Assembly (NCBI GenBank): GCA_963796125.1 | Contig: CAWCKM010000059.1 | Coordinates: 1-64,000 of the forward strand | Direction of reading: 5' to 3' | Source: DASPRG01 sp963796125 | GTDB taxonomy: Bacteria > Nitrospirota > Thermodesulfovibrionia > Thermodesulfovibrionales > SM23-35 | Length of the DNA: 64,000 nt | Part shown: one piece after another, positions 8,425 through 17,855 of the stretch | How the letters are laid out: each line of letters starts with the position of its first letter | Position numbering within the stretch: position 1 is the stretch's first letter | Position numbers and translations under genes: made by a program | Notes under the pieces: model-generated | Databases searched by the model: none | What the model was told of the DNA's origin: nothing | What the model saw: only the letters and a program-made list of their open reading frames with translations

Positions 8425-8977
8425 ATGCTTAAAAATGATAGATGGATAAGAGAAATGGCAAAGAAGGGTATGATAGAGCCCTTTAGCGACAGACAGGTGA
8501 GGGAAGGCGTCATCTCTTTTGGTTTGAGTTCTTACGGGTACGACATGAGAATTACCGACGAGTTCAAGATATTCAGAAGTACACATGATGTTGTTCTCGA
8601 CCCTAAAGCACTCGATCAGAACAGTTTTATTGACTTTAAAGGAGATGTATGTATAATCCCTTCTAACTCATTTGTTCTCGCCCGCTCGGTTGAATATTTC
8701 AGAATACCAAGGGAGACCATTGCAATATGCCTTGGAAAGTCAACATACGCAAGGTGCGGCATTATCATAAATGTAACCCCTCTTGAACCGGAATGGGAAG
8801 GGTATGTGACGATAGAGATATCAAACACCGCACCTGTTAAAACGAAGGATATATGCCAACGAAGGCATAGCACAGATTCTCTTCCTGGAAGCAGCAGAAG
8901 TATGTGAAACATCCTATGCTGACAAGGCAGGAAAATACCAGGCACAAAAGAACATAACCCTGGCTAAAATGGAGTGA
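8425..8977 (+). pseudogene. dcd: dCTP deaminase, one frameshift near the 3' end
   Basis: Deaminates dCTP to dUTP for dTTP synthesis. The first frame has the family motifs SSYGYDMRI, ARSVEYFRIP, CLGKSTYARCGIIINVTPLEPEWEGYVT and ISNTAPV, then derails at 8847-8848. Removing one G from AAGG restores KIYANEGIAQILFLEA and SYADKAGKYQAQKNITL, ending with TGA at 8975-8977, for 183 residues in all, the usual length. As read, the protein stops at 8907 without the C-terminal strand that covers the active site. A sequencing error is likely because the remainder is perfectly conserved. pyrF starts 10 bases downstream. Confidence 0.88.
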
Positions 8978-8986
8978 CAAGGAGAA

Positions 8987-9706
8987 ATGCCTGTAAGTGA
9001 AAAATTGATATTAGCGCTTGATGTGGCAGACTATACGTATGCAATTGATCTTGTTGAAAGGTTTGGCGAATATATTGGAATCTTCAAAGTGGGGCCTGAA
9101 CTATTTCTTTCTTCTGGCATGAAGATCATTGAGGATATAAACAAAAAAGGCAAAAAAGTTTTTCTCGATCTGAAATTTCATGATATACCTAATACTGTTT
9201 CCAAAGCAGCCATCATTGCAACGAAAATGGGCGTTCATATGTTCAATGTCCATACCTCCGGCGGACTTGAGATGATGAAGAAGTGCAAGGACAGTGTTGC
9301 AGAACTCTGTCTTAAAGAAAATCTGTATAAGCCGAAAATCCTTGGTGTTACAGTGCTTACCAGTATTTCAAAAGAAGCTCTTAAGGCTGAAGTCGGAATT
9401 CAGTACAGTCTGAAAACTCATGTGAAAAACCTTGCCTCCCTTGCACAGAAAGCCGGTCTTGACGGTGTCATTGCATCAGCCAAGGAAGCATCAATGATAC
9501 GGGAACTTTGCGGAAAAAGATTCCTCATTATAACCCCTGGCATCAGACCTTCCTGGACGCCTCCCGATGACCAGAAGAGGACGATGACTCCGAAAGAGGC
9601 AGTAAAGGAAGGTGCGGATTATCTCGTCATAGGACGGGGAGTTCTCCAGCATGAAGACCCTCTTAAGGCCCTTGAGCTAATAAACCTCGAGATATTGACT
9701 GCATAG
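8987..9706 (+). CDS. pyrF: orotidine-5'-phosphate decarboxylase
   Basis: A 239-residue TIM-barrel enzyme making UMP from OMP, the last step of de novo pyrimidine synthesis. It opens with LILALDVADYTYA and carries the catalytic DLKFHDIPNTV (Asp-x-Lys-x-x-Asp). The C-terminal phosphate site is ITPGIRPSWTPPDDQKR plus VIGRGVL. AAGGAGAA precedes the ATG, only 10 bases after the dcd stop, so two pyrimidine-nucleotide genes form an operon. Confidence 0.96.
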   Translation: MPVSEKLILALDVADYTYAIDLVERFGEYIGIFKVGPELFLSSGMKIIEDINKKGKKVFLDLKFHDIPNTVSKAAIIATKMGVHMFNVHTSGGLEMMKKCKDSVAELCLKENLYKPKILGVTVLTSISKEALKAEVGIQYSLKTHVKNLASLAQKAGLDGVIASAKEASMIRELCGKRFLIITPGIRPSWTPPDDQKRTMTPKEAVKEGADYLVIGRGVLQHEDPLKALELINLEILTA

Positions 9707-9793
9707 CGAAGTAAGTAATGTCATCTCAGAACTATTTGTATTCCGGCTGTGAATCTCTAAGGACAAAAGTGCAGAGACGCTGCGTAAACATTT

Positions 9794-9850
9794 AACGGTC
9801 TAATCTTCGTAAGGCAAATACCTACAAGAAAATCAGACTTTTACCGATAC
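9794..9850 (+). promoter_or_regulatory. conserved hairpin leader, copy B
   Basis: A long imperfect hairpin 56 bases before the glyoxalase-fold gene: CGGTCT (9796-9801) faces AGACTTTTACCG (9835-9846), with inner TCTT/AAGA and GTAAGG/CCTAC pairing around the loop CAAAT. The 3' strand CCTACAAGAAAATCAGACTT is almost the same as in copy A at 1771-1830. A resemblance to the 3' half of c-di-GMP-I riboswitches (a CGGTCTAA segment and a closing TTACCGA) is noted but not convincing. Confidence 0.4.
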
Positions 9851-9905
9851 CTTTATCTTTGTATCTGATTTAAAGTTGATAAAAGAATTTCATAGGAGGT
9901 GTTAT

Positions 9906-10268
9906 ATGCCAAAAGTAGTTCATTTCGAAATTCCGGCTGACGATGTGGACCGGGCAAAGTATTTCTATACAGATCTTTTTGGTTGGAAGATTGAAGAGAT
10001 ACCAGCCATGGGCGGATACTGGTTGATTACCACCAATGGAAAAGATGCAATAGGGGGCGGAATGATGGAGAGACAAAATCCCCAGCAAACTATTACCAAC
10101 TATATTGATGTCTCTTCTGTGGATGAATATGCTGCAAAGGTCGAAAAACTCGGCGGTAAAATAGTCGTCCCTAAAAAGGCTGTACCAGGGATGGGATATT
10201 TTGCCATCTGCCTCGATACCGAAAATAATGCTTTTGGTCTCTGGGAAAATAATAAGCAGGCAAGATAA
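9906..10268 (+). CDS. VOC-family (glyoxalase/bleomycin-resistance fold) protein
   Basis: A 120-residue protein built of two beta-alpha-beta-beta-beta units. Typical elements are VVHFEIPADDVDRAKYFYTDLFGWKIE at the start and GYFAICLDTENNAFGLWE at the end. The metal-ligand pattern (His7, later Glu) fits a metal-dependent VOC enzyme, but the substrate is unknown. An in-frame upstream codon at 9876 exists, but the ATG at 9906 has a perfect AGGAGGT site and gives the family N-terminus. It follows the conserved hairpin leader. Confidence 0.82.
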   Translation: MPKVVHFEIPADDVDRAKYFYTDLFGWKIEEIPAMGGYWLITTNGKDAIGGGMMERQNPQQTITNYIDVSSVDEYAAKVEKLGGKIVVPKKAVPGMGYFAICLDTENNAFGLWENNKQAR

Positions 10269-10700
10269 GAATTTCTTTGTTGGCCCTGTTTTCTAAATTC
10301 CCGAAGGAGAAATATCGCAACATTCTTGTGTCAAGAAATGTGGGGCGTATCCAGATGTGTTTGTACTATGAGTTGAAAAGAAGGTAATTGCAATACCCTT
10401 TTTGCTCTCAAGCTGCCTGCATTATTTACAGGTGTTCTTGCATATATCACTGTAATTTCCTGTCCCCTAAAAAAATTTTAAACATAATTTAAACTAAATT
10501 TTTAAGTTTATTTGTGAACCTATTAATTTCATTCAACAATTTTGAGAGTACTATTTGGGAAGATAGGTATTTTAAAAAACAATAATTTCAAGTCCATCTC
10601 GATGTTTGGTGTCTACTATTTTCATCTTACTTCACTCCTTGCATTATAGTATATGATATATCTTGCTTAGGCAAGACCACACTTAAGATTTTCCATAAAT
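10269..10700. other. AT-rich intergenic region
   Basis: This 432-base gap is very AT-rich, with runs such as TTTTAAACATAATTTAAAC. No attenuator peptide rich in Trp codons, no T-box and no good ribosome binding site before the next gene are visible. I see nothing else in it. Confidence 0.4.
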
Positions 10701-12185
10701 ATGATTACTCCTTCAAAGAAAAATTTCTTAGAGCTTGTGAAGAATGGAAGGATTCCTCCTCTTAGTGAGGAGATACCATATTCACCACCTTATTCAATAT
10801 ATGAATCCATAGCATCGCCGAATAGCTTTCTCCTTGAAAGCATGAAGGGGCCGATGAAGATTGCCCGTTACTCTTTCATTGGATTTGATCCTTATGCAAT
10901 ATTCAGAGTTAAAAATGGTTTCATAGAAATTGAATCTCCAGGTAAAAAGACATCAGTTTCAGGCAAACCACTAAACATACTAAAAGAGCTTGTTAGTTCT
11001 TATAAGCAGGTACCTTCTGAATATCTTCCGCCTTTTCAGGGTGGTGCTGTGGGGATTTTAAGTTATGATTTTGTCCGGTACCTAGAAAAATTGCCGAATC
11101 TTGCGGTAGATGATCTTAACTTGCCTGATGCACATTTTTTAATGGTAGATAAGCTTGTTGCTTTTGATCATCAAGAACAAAAATGCTGGGTAATTGTTTG
11201 TCCTGGAGCAAGAGACACAGGAAAAAATCAGATGGATTGGTCAAAGAAATATGATGAGGCAGAATATCGAATTCAGAAGGCAAAAAGAAGCATAGAGCAA
11301 AGAGCGAAGAGTTCTAAAACAAGTCTAAAGCCCCAATCCCCGTGGCCAGTACACAAAGTGGAGATTAACTACGAGATGAGAAAGAATGATTATATGGATA
11401 TTGTTAGAAGGGCTAAGGAATATATTGCTGCGGGAGATATTTTTCAGGCAAACCTGTCACAGAGGGTTTCATCACATATCGGAACTATAGACCGATGGAG
11501 CATCTACAAGAAATTGAGTTCAATAAATCCTGCCCCTTTTGCAGCTTTTCTCGATTTTGGAGACTATCAGATAGTCAGTTCTTCACCTGAAAGACTGTTA
11601 CGAGTGGAGGATGGAATTATCGAGACGAGACCAATCGCAGGAACAAGACCGAGGGGGAGAGACTGGAGAGAGGATGAGTTTATGCGGGCAGAACTTCTTC
11701 TCAATGAGAAGGAGAGGGCAGAGCATATCATGCTGGTAGACCTTGAAAGGAATGACCTTGGAAGGGTTTCCGACTATGGGACAGTAACAGTTGATGAACT
11801 CATGATTACTGAGGATTGCTCGCACGTGATTCATATTGTTTCAAATGTGAGAGGAAGACTTGCAAACAGAAAGGACTGTTTCGATGCAATAAAAGCCGCT
11901 TTCCCCGGTGGCACGATAACGGGTGTGCCAAAGATAAGGTGCATGGAGATCATAGAAGAACTTGAGCCTGTTAAGCGCGGACCATATACAGGCTCAATAG
12001 GGTATATAAGTTTTTCAGGGAACATGGATTTGAATATTATCATCAGGACTTTTGTTGTGAAAGGGGAGAGGGCATATGTTCAGGTGGGCGCCGGGATTGT
12101 TGCAGATTCTGATCCGGAGAGGGAGTATTACGAAACACTTAAAAAGGCAGAGGCACTTTTAAAGACATTGGAAAGGATACAATAA
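10701..12185 (+). CDS. chorismate-utilising synthase component I (TrpE/PabB type)
   Basis: A 494-residue enzyme that aminates chorismate, to anthranilate or to aminodeoxychorismate. The C-terminal catalytic half shows SSSPERLL, IETRPIAGTRPRG, HIMLVDLERNDLG, FPGGTITGVPKIRCME and VQVGAGIVADSDPE. The N-terminus has NSFLLESM, the LLES type seen in Trp-sensitive TrpE, whereas NPAPFAAFL and SFSGNMDLNIIIRT are PabB-like, so the two cannot be separated by motif. No amidotransferase gene (trpG/pabA) follows. It is convergent with the MglA-like gene, with no spacer. Confidence 0.9.
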   Translation: MITPSKKNFLELVKNGRIPPLSEEIPYSPPYSIYESIASPNSFLLESMKGPMKIARYSFIGFDPYAIFRVKNGFIEIESPGKKTSVSGKPLNILKELVSSYKQVPSEYLPPFQGGAVGILSYDFVRYLEKLPNLAVDDLNLPDAHFLMVDKLVAFDHQEQKCWVIVCPGARDTGKNQMDWSKKYDEAEYRIQKAKRSIEQRAKSSKTSLKPQSPWPVHKVEINYEMRKNDYMDIVRRAKEYIAAGDIFQANLSQRVSSHIGTIDRWSIYKKLSSINPAPFAAFLDFGDYQIVSSSPERLLRVEDGIIETRPIAGTRPRGRDWREDEFMRAELLLNEKERAEHIMLVDLERNDLGRVSDYGTVTVDELMITEDCSHVIHIVSNVRGRLANRKDCFDAIKAAFPGGTITGVPKIRCMEIIEELEPVKRGPYTGSIGYISFSGNMDLNIIIRTFVVKGERAYVQVGAGIVADSDPEREYYETLKKAEALLKTLERIQ

Positions 12186-13244
12186 TCATGAAAACCAGAA
12201 CCATCTCTTTTTTGACTTCATCGTCTCAAATGTTTTCCGTATATCCTTAAGCTGCGCATTTATTACCTTCTGTTCTTCGCCTGTCTCTTTCATTATATGA
12301 CTGATCTCTTTGAACATTTGTAAAATCTCCAGGATATTCTTGTTCATTGCTTCAAGCTTTTCTAACAGAGCGGGCGGCAGTTCCACTTTGTTAACGATGA
12401 CCTCTTTCTGGGGGGAAGGTTTCTTTTCAGTCACAACCGTTTTTGGTTCTTTTTGTAATTCAGGAACCTTATAGTGTTTATGTTCCTCTTCAGAAGGCTT
12501 AGGCGCAGATGATTTAATAACAGGTTCATACATCGTTGGCTCAAGTTCCGGGCTCGTGATTACTGGTTCTCCTGACGTGGCCTCAACGACCTCATCTCCT
12601 TTCACAGTCTCCTCTGCCCCTGGTTCTTGAACAATTTTCTTTTTATAGGGTTGATCAATCTTGTGTTTGATGTCATCTAAGGTGACCTTGTTAATATCCT
12701 GAAATGTATCTTCTACGCCTGTGCCATCTATAGCGATTGCCTCTATATATTTATATTTGCCATTTTCATTCAGGTCCTTGTTCAATTCCTGAATGGATAA
12801 AATATTTGGAAGATCCCGTTTGTTATACTGAAGGATAAGGGGAATTTCTTCAAGATTGATGTTGTTGGCGATGAGGTTTTCTTTCATATTTTTAAAACTC
12901 TCTATGTTCTGTTCCCTCATCTCCCGCTGTGAGTCTGCGACAAAGACAACAGCGTCTGCTCCCTTTAAGACCAGTTTTCTTGTTGCGTTGTATCTGACCT
13001 GACCCGGGACAGTGTAAAGCTGAAAACGCAGGGAGAAGTCTCTTACCTTTCCTACATTGACAGGCAGTAAATCAAAGAAGAGAGTTCTGTCGCTTTCTGT
13101 CGGAAGGGAGACAAGTTTTCCTTTTTTACCGGAGTTGATGGTATGATGGAGGTATTGGAGGTTTGTTGTTTTTCCGCTGAGTCCCGGTCCGTAATAGACA
13201 ACTTTTACCGTTATCTCTTTTGCTGTGTAATTGAAAAGTGCCAT
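12186..13244 (-). CDS. MglA-like Ras-family GTPase with C-terminal extension
   Basis: A small GTPase of the gliding/polarity family. It has the P-loop GPGLSGKTT (19-27), switch II TVPGQ (78-82, replacing the usual DTAGQ-type sequence) and NKRD (141-144) for guanine binding. Residues 1-195 are the GTPase. Residues 200-290 are a Pro/Glu-rich linker, and 290-350 a coiled coil ending in basic KSKKRWFWFS. MglA proteins set cell polarity and control surface motility or pilus location; that role here is inference. One base separates its start from the stop of the GGDEF gene, so it is the third gene of a secA operon. No mglB/roadblock gene is adjacent. Confidence 0.88.
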   Translation of the reverse strand: MALFNYTAKEITVKVVYYGPGLSGKTTNLQYLHHTINSGKKGKLVSLPTESDRTLFFDLLPVNVGKVRDFSLRFQLYTVPGQVRYNATRKLVLKGADAVVFVADSQREMREQNIESFKNMKENLIANNINLEEIPLILQYNKRDLPNILSIQELNKDLNENGKYKYIEAIAIDGTGVEDTFQDINKVTLDDIKHKIDQPYKKKIVQEPGAEETVKGDEVVEATSGEPVITSPELEPTMYEPVIKSSAPKPSEEEHKHYKVPELQKEPKTVVTEKKPSPQKEVIVNKVELPPALLEKLEAMNKNILEILQMFKEISHIMKETGEEQKVINAQLKDIRKTFETMKSKKRWFWFS

Positions 13245-13245
13245 G

Positions 13246-14616
13246 TTATATTATTGAGTAAACTCCGTTTTTTGTGTGATATTTAACCTTATACATTGCC
13301 TCATCAGCAAGCCTCAAAAGCTCCTCTTTAGACCGTGCTGTTCCGGGATAAGAGGCGACACCGAAGCTGGCAGTTATTCTCAAGCCATAACCGTCTTTCT
13401 CAAGGAAGAAGTTTTTTTCAACAGACTTTCTGATCCTCTCTGCAATTTGTGTGGCTGGAGCAGCAGGTGTATGCGGTAGAACTATGACGAATTCATCTCC
13501 TCCATATCGTACAACAACATCAATAGACCTCAGGTTCCTGATAAGGATCTGACCTACTTCAACGAGCATCTTGCTTCCAACGAGATGACCGTGTCCGTCA
13601 TTGACCTTCTTGAAATCATCGATGTCCATAAATATTAAAGAGACGAATGCACCGTATCTGAGTGACCGCTGAATCTCTATGTCAATAGATCTGTTCAGGT
13701 ATCTCGTATTAAAAAGCTTTGTGAGATCATCGGTGATCGATAGTTCTTCAACTTTCTGGTACAGCAAGGCCCTTTCTATGAAAATTGATGATTGGTCAAT
13801 GAGTATAACCAATTGGTTAAAGTTTTCCCTGGTAAAGGATTCTCCTGTAGTTTTATTAAAGACCTCTATAACGCCAAGGGGTTTTCCACAGCTCTTAAAT
13901 GGAACACATATGATCGATTTTATTTTATGTTTAAGATTCAAAGCCCTGTCTATCTTCCGGGAGAAACGTTTATCCTGGGAAACATCAGGGACAAGGACCG
14001 GCATTCCGCCTTTTGCAACCCAACCGGCTATTCCTTCTCCAATCATCGACCTGGACTTCTGGGTCTCTTTGGTCTTTCTCCCTTCTGTCCTCTCAAATAC
14101 CAGTTCTCCAGTTCCTTCATCTACGAGAAAAACAGTCCATGTCTCTGCCCCGGTCAACTTTTTTGCCCTTTTCATGATCGTGTCAAGAATAGTATTTAAG
14201 TCTGTGGAAGATGAAAAGTTTTTGCTGGATTCCTCATGGGGAGTGCCTTCCATTGATCTGCTGTTATCGTATAGAATCTTTCTTTCCCTGAGTGACCGGT
14301 TAACAAGGTAGCTGAGCTCCTTTGCACCGGGTGAAAATGTCCCATATGTAAAAGGTTCTTTTATCCAGGAACTCATGTTGCTGCTGGTATCTGAAATGAT
14401 AATCTTGGGAATGGTTCTCGATAGCTTCAGTAATTTTTTCAGTGCAGGCCTCTCGCTTTCCTGCCTGTCTATTATGAGAAGGTCAGGATTTTCATGAAAC
14501 CTGGGAAGTACTGCATTGAGGGATTCAAACTTTTTTATGGTATTGCCCATAGCTATAAGGGCATCTCTATATTCTTTTTTTAACGTGCCTTTGCTTACAA
14601 GGAATATCTTAGGCAT
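13246..14616 (-). CDS. GAF-GGDEF diguanylate cyclase
   Basis: A 456-residue soluble signalling enzyme that makes c-di-GMP. Residues 1-110 look like a degenerate receiver/Rossmann domain (LLIIDRQESERPALKKLLKL) with no clear phospho-site. A GAF domain lies at about 135-285 (IGEGIAGWVAKGGMPVLVPDV). The GGDEF domain at 290-455 has an intact active site, YGGDEF (371-376), and an inhibitory I-site RSID (363-366), so it should be active and product-inhibited. Its ATG lies inside the secA stop region (8-base overlap). The pairing with an MglA-like GTPase suggests c-di-GMP control of motility or polarity. Confidence 0.92.
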   Translation of the reverse strand: MPKIFLVSKGTLKKEYRDALIAMGNTIKKFESLNAVLPRFHENPDLLIIDRQESERPALKKLLKLSRTIPKIIISDTSSNMSSWIKEPFTYGTFSPGAKELSYLVNRSLRERKILYDNSRSMEGTPHEESSKNFSSSTDLNTILDTIMKRAKKLTGAETWTVFLVDEGTGELVFERTEGRKTKETQKSRSMIGEGIAGWVAKGGMPVLVPDVSQDKRFSRKIDRALNLKHKIKSIICVPFKSCGKPLGVIEVFNKTTGESFTRENFNQLVILIDQSSIFIERALLYQKVEELSITDDLTKLFNTRYLNRSIDIEIQRSLRYGAFVSLIFMDIDDFKKVNDGHGHLVGSKMLVEVGQILIRNLRSIDVVVRYGGDEFVIVLPHTPAAPATQIAERIRKSVEKNFFLEKDGYGLRITASFGVASYPGTARSKEELLRLADEAMYKVKYHTKNGVYSII

Positions 14617-17281
14617 TTACACCACAGCATTTTTTGAATTTCTTTCCGCTTCCACACGGGCAAGGGTCGTTTCTGCCAACCTTTCTCCCACGCCTGACTG
14701 TTTGTGCTACCGATGATCCCTCACCCCTGTTGTAATTCATCTGCAACTGCCTTCGCTCTTCCCTTCTGACGTCTTCCTGCTTCTGTATCTGTATCTTGAA
14801 GAGCCTGCGCAAGACCTCTGTTGAGATCCTTCCTGTCATCTCAGAAAAAATTTCAAAGGCTTCCTTTTTGTATTCAGCAAGGGGGTCCCTCTGCCCGTAA
14901 CCCCTGAGCCCAATGCCCTCTTTCAGATGATCCATCGCAAGGAGATGGTCCTTCCACTGGGAGTCAACAATCTGCAGGAGGATTATCTTTTCAAGATACC
15001 TCATCATCTCGCTGCTGATTTCTGATTCTTTCTTTTCGTAGGCGTTTCTTATTTCCGAGATCAGCGTCTCTTTCAGAGATGTAATATCAGCAGGGGCTAT
15101 ATGAGGGATAATGGAAAATACTCCATAGACCGCATCGCTGAGGCCTTTCATATCCCATTCCTCCCTGTGTTTATCTTCAGGGCAGTAGATACTGAGTATC
15201 TCATCAACAAACTCGTCCATCATGCTGTAAATGCGGTCTTTGAGGTTCTCACCCTGGAGCAATTCCCTCCTGAAAGCATATATTTCTGTTCTCTGCTTGT
15301 TCATGACATCATCATATTCAAGAAGATGTTTTCTAATGTCGAAGTTATGTGCTTCAACACGCTTTTGTGCATTCTCTATGGCTTTTGATACCATTCTGTT
15401 CTCTATCGGGATATCTTCATCCATGCCCAGTTTCCCCATGAGACCTGATATCCTGTCTGAACCAAAAATCCTCATAAGGTCGTCCTCAAGGGAAAGATAA
15501 AATCTCGAGGAGCCGGGATCTCCCTGTCTTCCTGAACGTCCGCGTAACTGATTATCTATTCTCCTTGCCTCATGCCGTTCTGTGCCAAGGATGTGCAGAC
15601 CTCCCGCTGAAATTACTTTTTCCCTGTCCTGTGTGCAGACCTCCTGTGCTTTGGAAAATGCCTGCTTCCAATCTTCCCCGGTGTAATCTTTCTTATCCCT
15701 CAGGGCGTCTCCTGCAAGTCCTTCCGGATTACCTCCAAGTACTATGTCCGTACCACGCCCTGCCATATTCGTTGCTATCGTGACAGCGCTACTTCTCCCT
15801 GCCTGGGTAATGATTTCGGCTTCCCTCTCGTGATATTTGGCATTCAGAACAGAGTGAGGGATGCCTCTTTTCTTCAGGAGATGGCTCAGGAGTTCTGATT
15901 TTTCTATTGAAATAGTTCCAACAAGAACAGGCTGGCCCTTTTTATGAAGCTCCTCTATCTCCTTGATGACGGAATTGAATTTCCCTTTTTCGGTCTTGTA
16001 GATGACGTCAGGATGATCTGCTCTTATCATGGCTTCATTGGTAGGTATAACAATAACTTCAAGGTTATAGATCTTTGCGAACTCTTCAGCTTCTGTATCA
16101 GCAGTGCCTGTCATTCCGGCGAGCTTTTTATACATCCTGAAGTAGTTCTGGAAAGTAATTGTCGCCAGGGTCTGATTTTCGCTTTCTATCTTAACACCTT
16201 CTTTTGCTTCTACAGCCTGATGCAATCCATCCGACCATCTCCTTCCGGGCATGAGCCTGCCGGTGAATTCATCGACAATAATGACCTCACCATCTTTGAC
16301 AACGTAGTCTACGTCCCTCTTGAAAAGCGTGTATGCCTTGAGTGCCTGGAGAACATGGTGTACAATCTCGATGTTCGCAGGATCATAGAGATTGCCTGCA
16401 CCGATTAATCTCTCTACCTTTATATTGCCTTCTTCTGTCAGAATAGCAGTTTTTGCCTTTTCATCAACGGTGTAGTCAGTGTCTTTCTGGAGCTTCGGGA
16501 TAATCTTGTCTATCTTGTAATACTTATCTGTTGAGTCTTCTGACGGGCCCGATATAATAAGGGGGGTTCTTGCCTCATCTATCAGGATACTGTCAACTTC
16601 ATCCACGATCGCATAATGTAACTCCCTCTGACAGTAATCGGATATATCGTATTTCATGTTATCTCTGAGGTAATCAAATCCAAATTCATTGTTTGTTCCA
16701 TATGTTATATCTGCCAGATAGGCTTCCTGTCTTGAACATGGTCTGAGGAATTCAAGTCTCTTGTCAGTAGAAAAATATGTCGGGTCATAGAGAAAGGAGC
16801 TGTCATGCTGTATAGCCCCAACAGAGAGACCGAGAGAGTTGTATATCGGACCCATCCATTGGGTGTCCCTCTTTGCGAGGTAGTCATTCACCGTGACAAC
16901 GTGGACGCCTTTTCCTTCGAGGGCATTCAGATAGACGGGGAGGGTGGCAACAAGGGTTTTCCCTTCACCTGTCTTCATCTCTGCAATCGTGCCCTCATGG
17001 AGTACAATGCCGCCGAGGATCTGAACGTCAAAGTGTCTCATCCTGAGTCCGCGCCTGGATACCTCCCGTACCACAGCAAAGGCTTCAGGAAGAATATTAT
17101 CGAGCGAAGTGCCTGCTTCAAGTTTCTTTCTGAATTCTCCGGTTTTTTCTCTGAGCTGTTCATCTGACAGACCTGTCATCTGAGTTTCCAGGGAGTTTAC
17201 CTGTTCAACGATAGGCCAGACTCTTTTCAGCTCGCGCTCGTTCTTTGTACCAAAGACTTTTCCGAGGAGTGTACCAATCAT
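14609..17281 (-). CDS. secA: preprotein translocase ATPase SecA
   Basis: An 890-residue full-length motor of the Sec pathway. Walker A is MKTGEGKT (102-109), Walker B is DEVDSILIDEARTPLIISG, and the second nucleotide-binding domain shows TNMAGRGTDI and GRSGRQGDPGSSRFYLS. The C-terminus is a zinc tail, NDPCPCGSGKKFKKCC, which binds SecB and lipids. The gene is intact and heads a tight operon with the GGDEF and MglA-like genes, an unusual association. Confidence 0.98.
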   Translation of the reverse strand: MIGTLLGKVFGTKNERELKRVWPIVEQVNSLETQMTGLSDEQLREKTGEFRKKLEAGTSLDNILPEAFAVVREVSRRGLRMRHFDVQILGGIVLHEGTIAEMKTGEGKTLVATLPVYLNALEGKGVHVVTVNDYLAKRDTQWMGPIYNSLGLSVGAIQHDSSFLYDPTYFSTDKRLEFLRPCSRQEAYLADITYGTNNEFGFDYLRDNMKYDISDYCQRELHYAIVDEVDSILIDEARTPLIISGPSEDSTDKYYKIDKIIPKLQKDTDYTVDEKAKTAILTEEGNIKVERLIGAGNLYDPANIEIVHHVLQALKAYTLFKRDVDYVVKDGEVIIVDEFTGRLMPGRRWSDGLHQAVEAKEGVKIESENQTLATITFQNYFRMYKKLAGMTGTADTEAEEFAKIYNLEVIVIPTNEAMIRADHPDVIYKTEKGKFNSVIKEIEELHKKGQPVLVGTISIEKSELLSHLLKKRGIPHSVLNAKYHEREAEIITQAGRSSAVTIATNMAGRGTDIVLGGNPEGLAGDALRDKKDYTGEDWKQAFSKAQEVCTQDREKVISAGGLHILGTERHEARRIDNQLRGRSGRQGDPGSSRFYLSLEDDLMRIFGSDRISGLMGKLGMDEDIPIENRMVSKAIENAQKRVEAHNFDIRKHLLEYDDVMNKQRTEIYAFRRELLQGENLKDRIYSMMDEFVDEILSIYCPEDKHREEWDMKGLSDAVYGVFSIIPHIAPADITSLKETLISEIRNAYEKKESEISSEMMRYLEKIILLQIVDSQWKDHLLAMDHLKEGIGLRGYGQRDPLAEYKKEAFEIFSEMTGRISTEVLRRLFKIQIQKQEDVRREERRQLQMNYNRGEGSSVAQTVRRGRKVGRNDPCPCGSGKKFKKCCGVNA

Positions 17282-17565
17282 AAAGATATAATAAAATTAA
17301 GGGTTTTGATATTGCAAGGAGTGCAATCACATCCGCCGGATGTATCTGGGCAGAAAAACAGACTCATTTTTCCTGTTTTGTAAACGCCATACCTTCGTTG
17401 CATTCTGTACATACAAAATTTAATCCTAAACAGTCCTCATTGTCAATCAGATTTCCATATGAGGGATGTATTTTGAAAGGAAGATGATGAACAATAACGT
17501 TGTTCAGCGCTGTCGGGACAGGAAAAGAAGTAAAATGTATCCTGGTGAAAATGGAAAATTGATAG
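17282..17565. other. upstream region of secA
   Basis: Non-coding AT-rich sequence that should hold the secA promoter on the minus strand. Short ORFs here have no family features. Confidence 0.35.
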
Positions 17566-17716
17566 TAATTCCCAAATCCAGCGATAACTATTACAAATAT
17601 CGATCGCGTCTGTCATTGCGAGCACCCGAAGGGTGCGTGGCAATCTCTTCGGAAAAGGCGAGATTGTCTTCGTTTCACTCGCAATGACAATTCTTATAGC
17701 TGGATTTGGGTAATTG
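17566..17716. repeat. MITE-like palindromic repeat, copy 2
   Basis: A 151-base element with near-perfect terminal inverted repeats: TAATTCCCAAATCCAGC at the left faces GCTGGATTTGGGTAATTG at the right. Inner inverted GTCATTGCGAG / CTCGCAATGAC blocks match copy 1 at 4511-4707. It has no coding capacity, so it is a non-autonomous mobile element or structured repeat. Confidence 0.8.
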
Positions 17717-17855
17717 TCTATCGGTGTTTCCCCTACAGGAAAGATTGAGAGTCCTTGATTGCGGGTATTACATAACAAATCACTTTTTCCCTGATATAAT
17801 AACGTTGGTATGACGGTCAGGATTATGCACATTATCAAATGAAGGAGGGGGTACT

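Noticed and set aside
8840..8977. programmed frameshift in dcd
   Set aside because: No slippery heptamer or downstream pseudoknot is seen; one extra G in a short run is simpler.
9740..9850. c-di-GMP-I (GEMM) riboswitch before the glyoxalase-fold gene
   Set aside because: CGGTCTAA and a closing TTACCGA resemble the 3' half, but the 5' GGCAAACC-GAAA-GGACGCAAAGC half is not convincingly present and copy A lacks it entirely.
10269..10700. trp attenuator or T-box before the chorismate enzyme
   Set aside because: No Trp-rich leader peptide, no AGGGTGGNACCGCG-type T-box sequence and no terminator/antiterminator pair.
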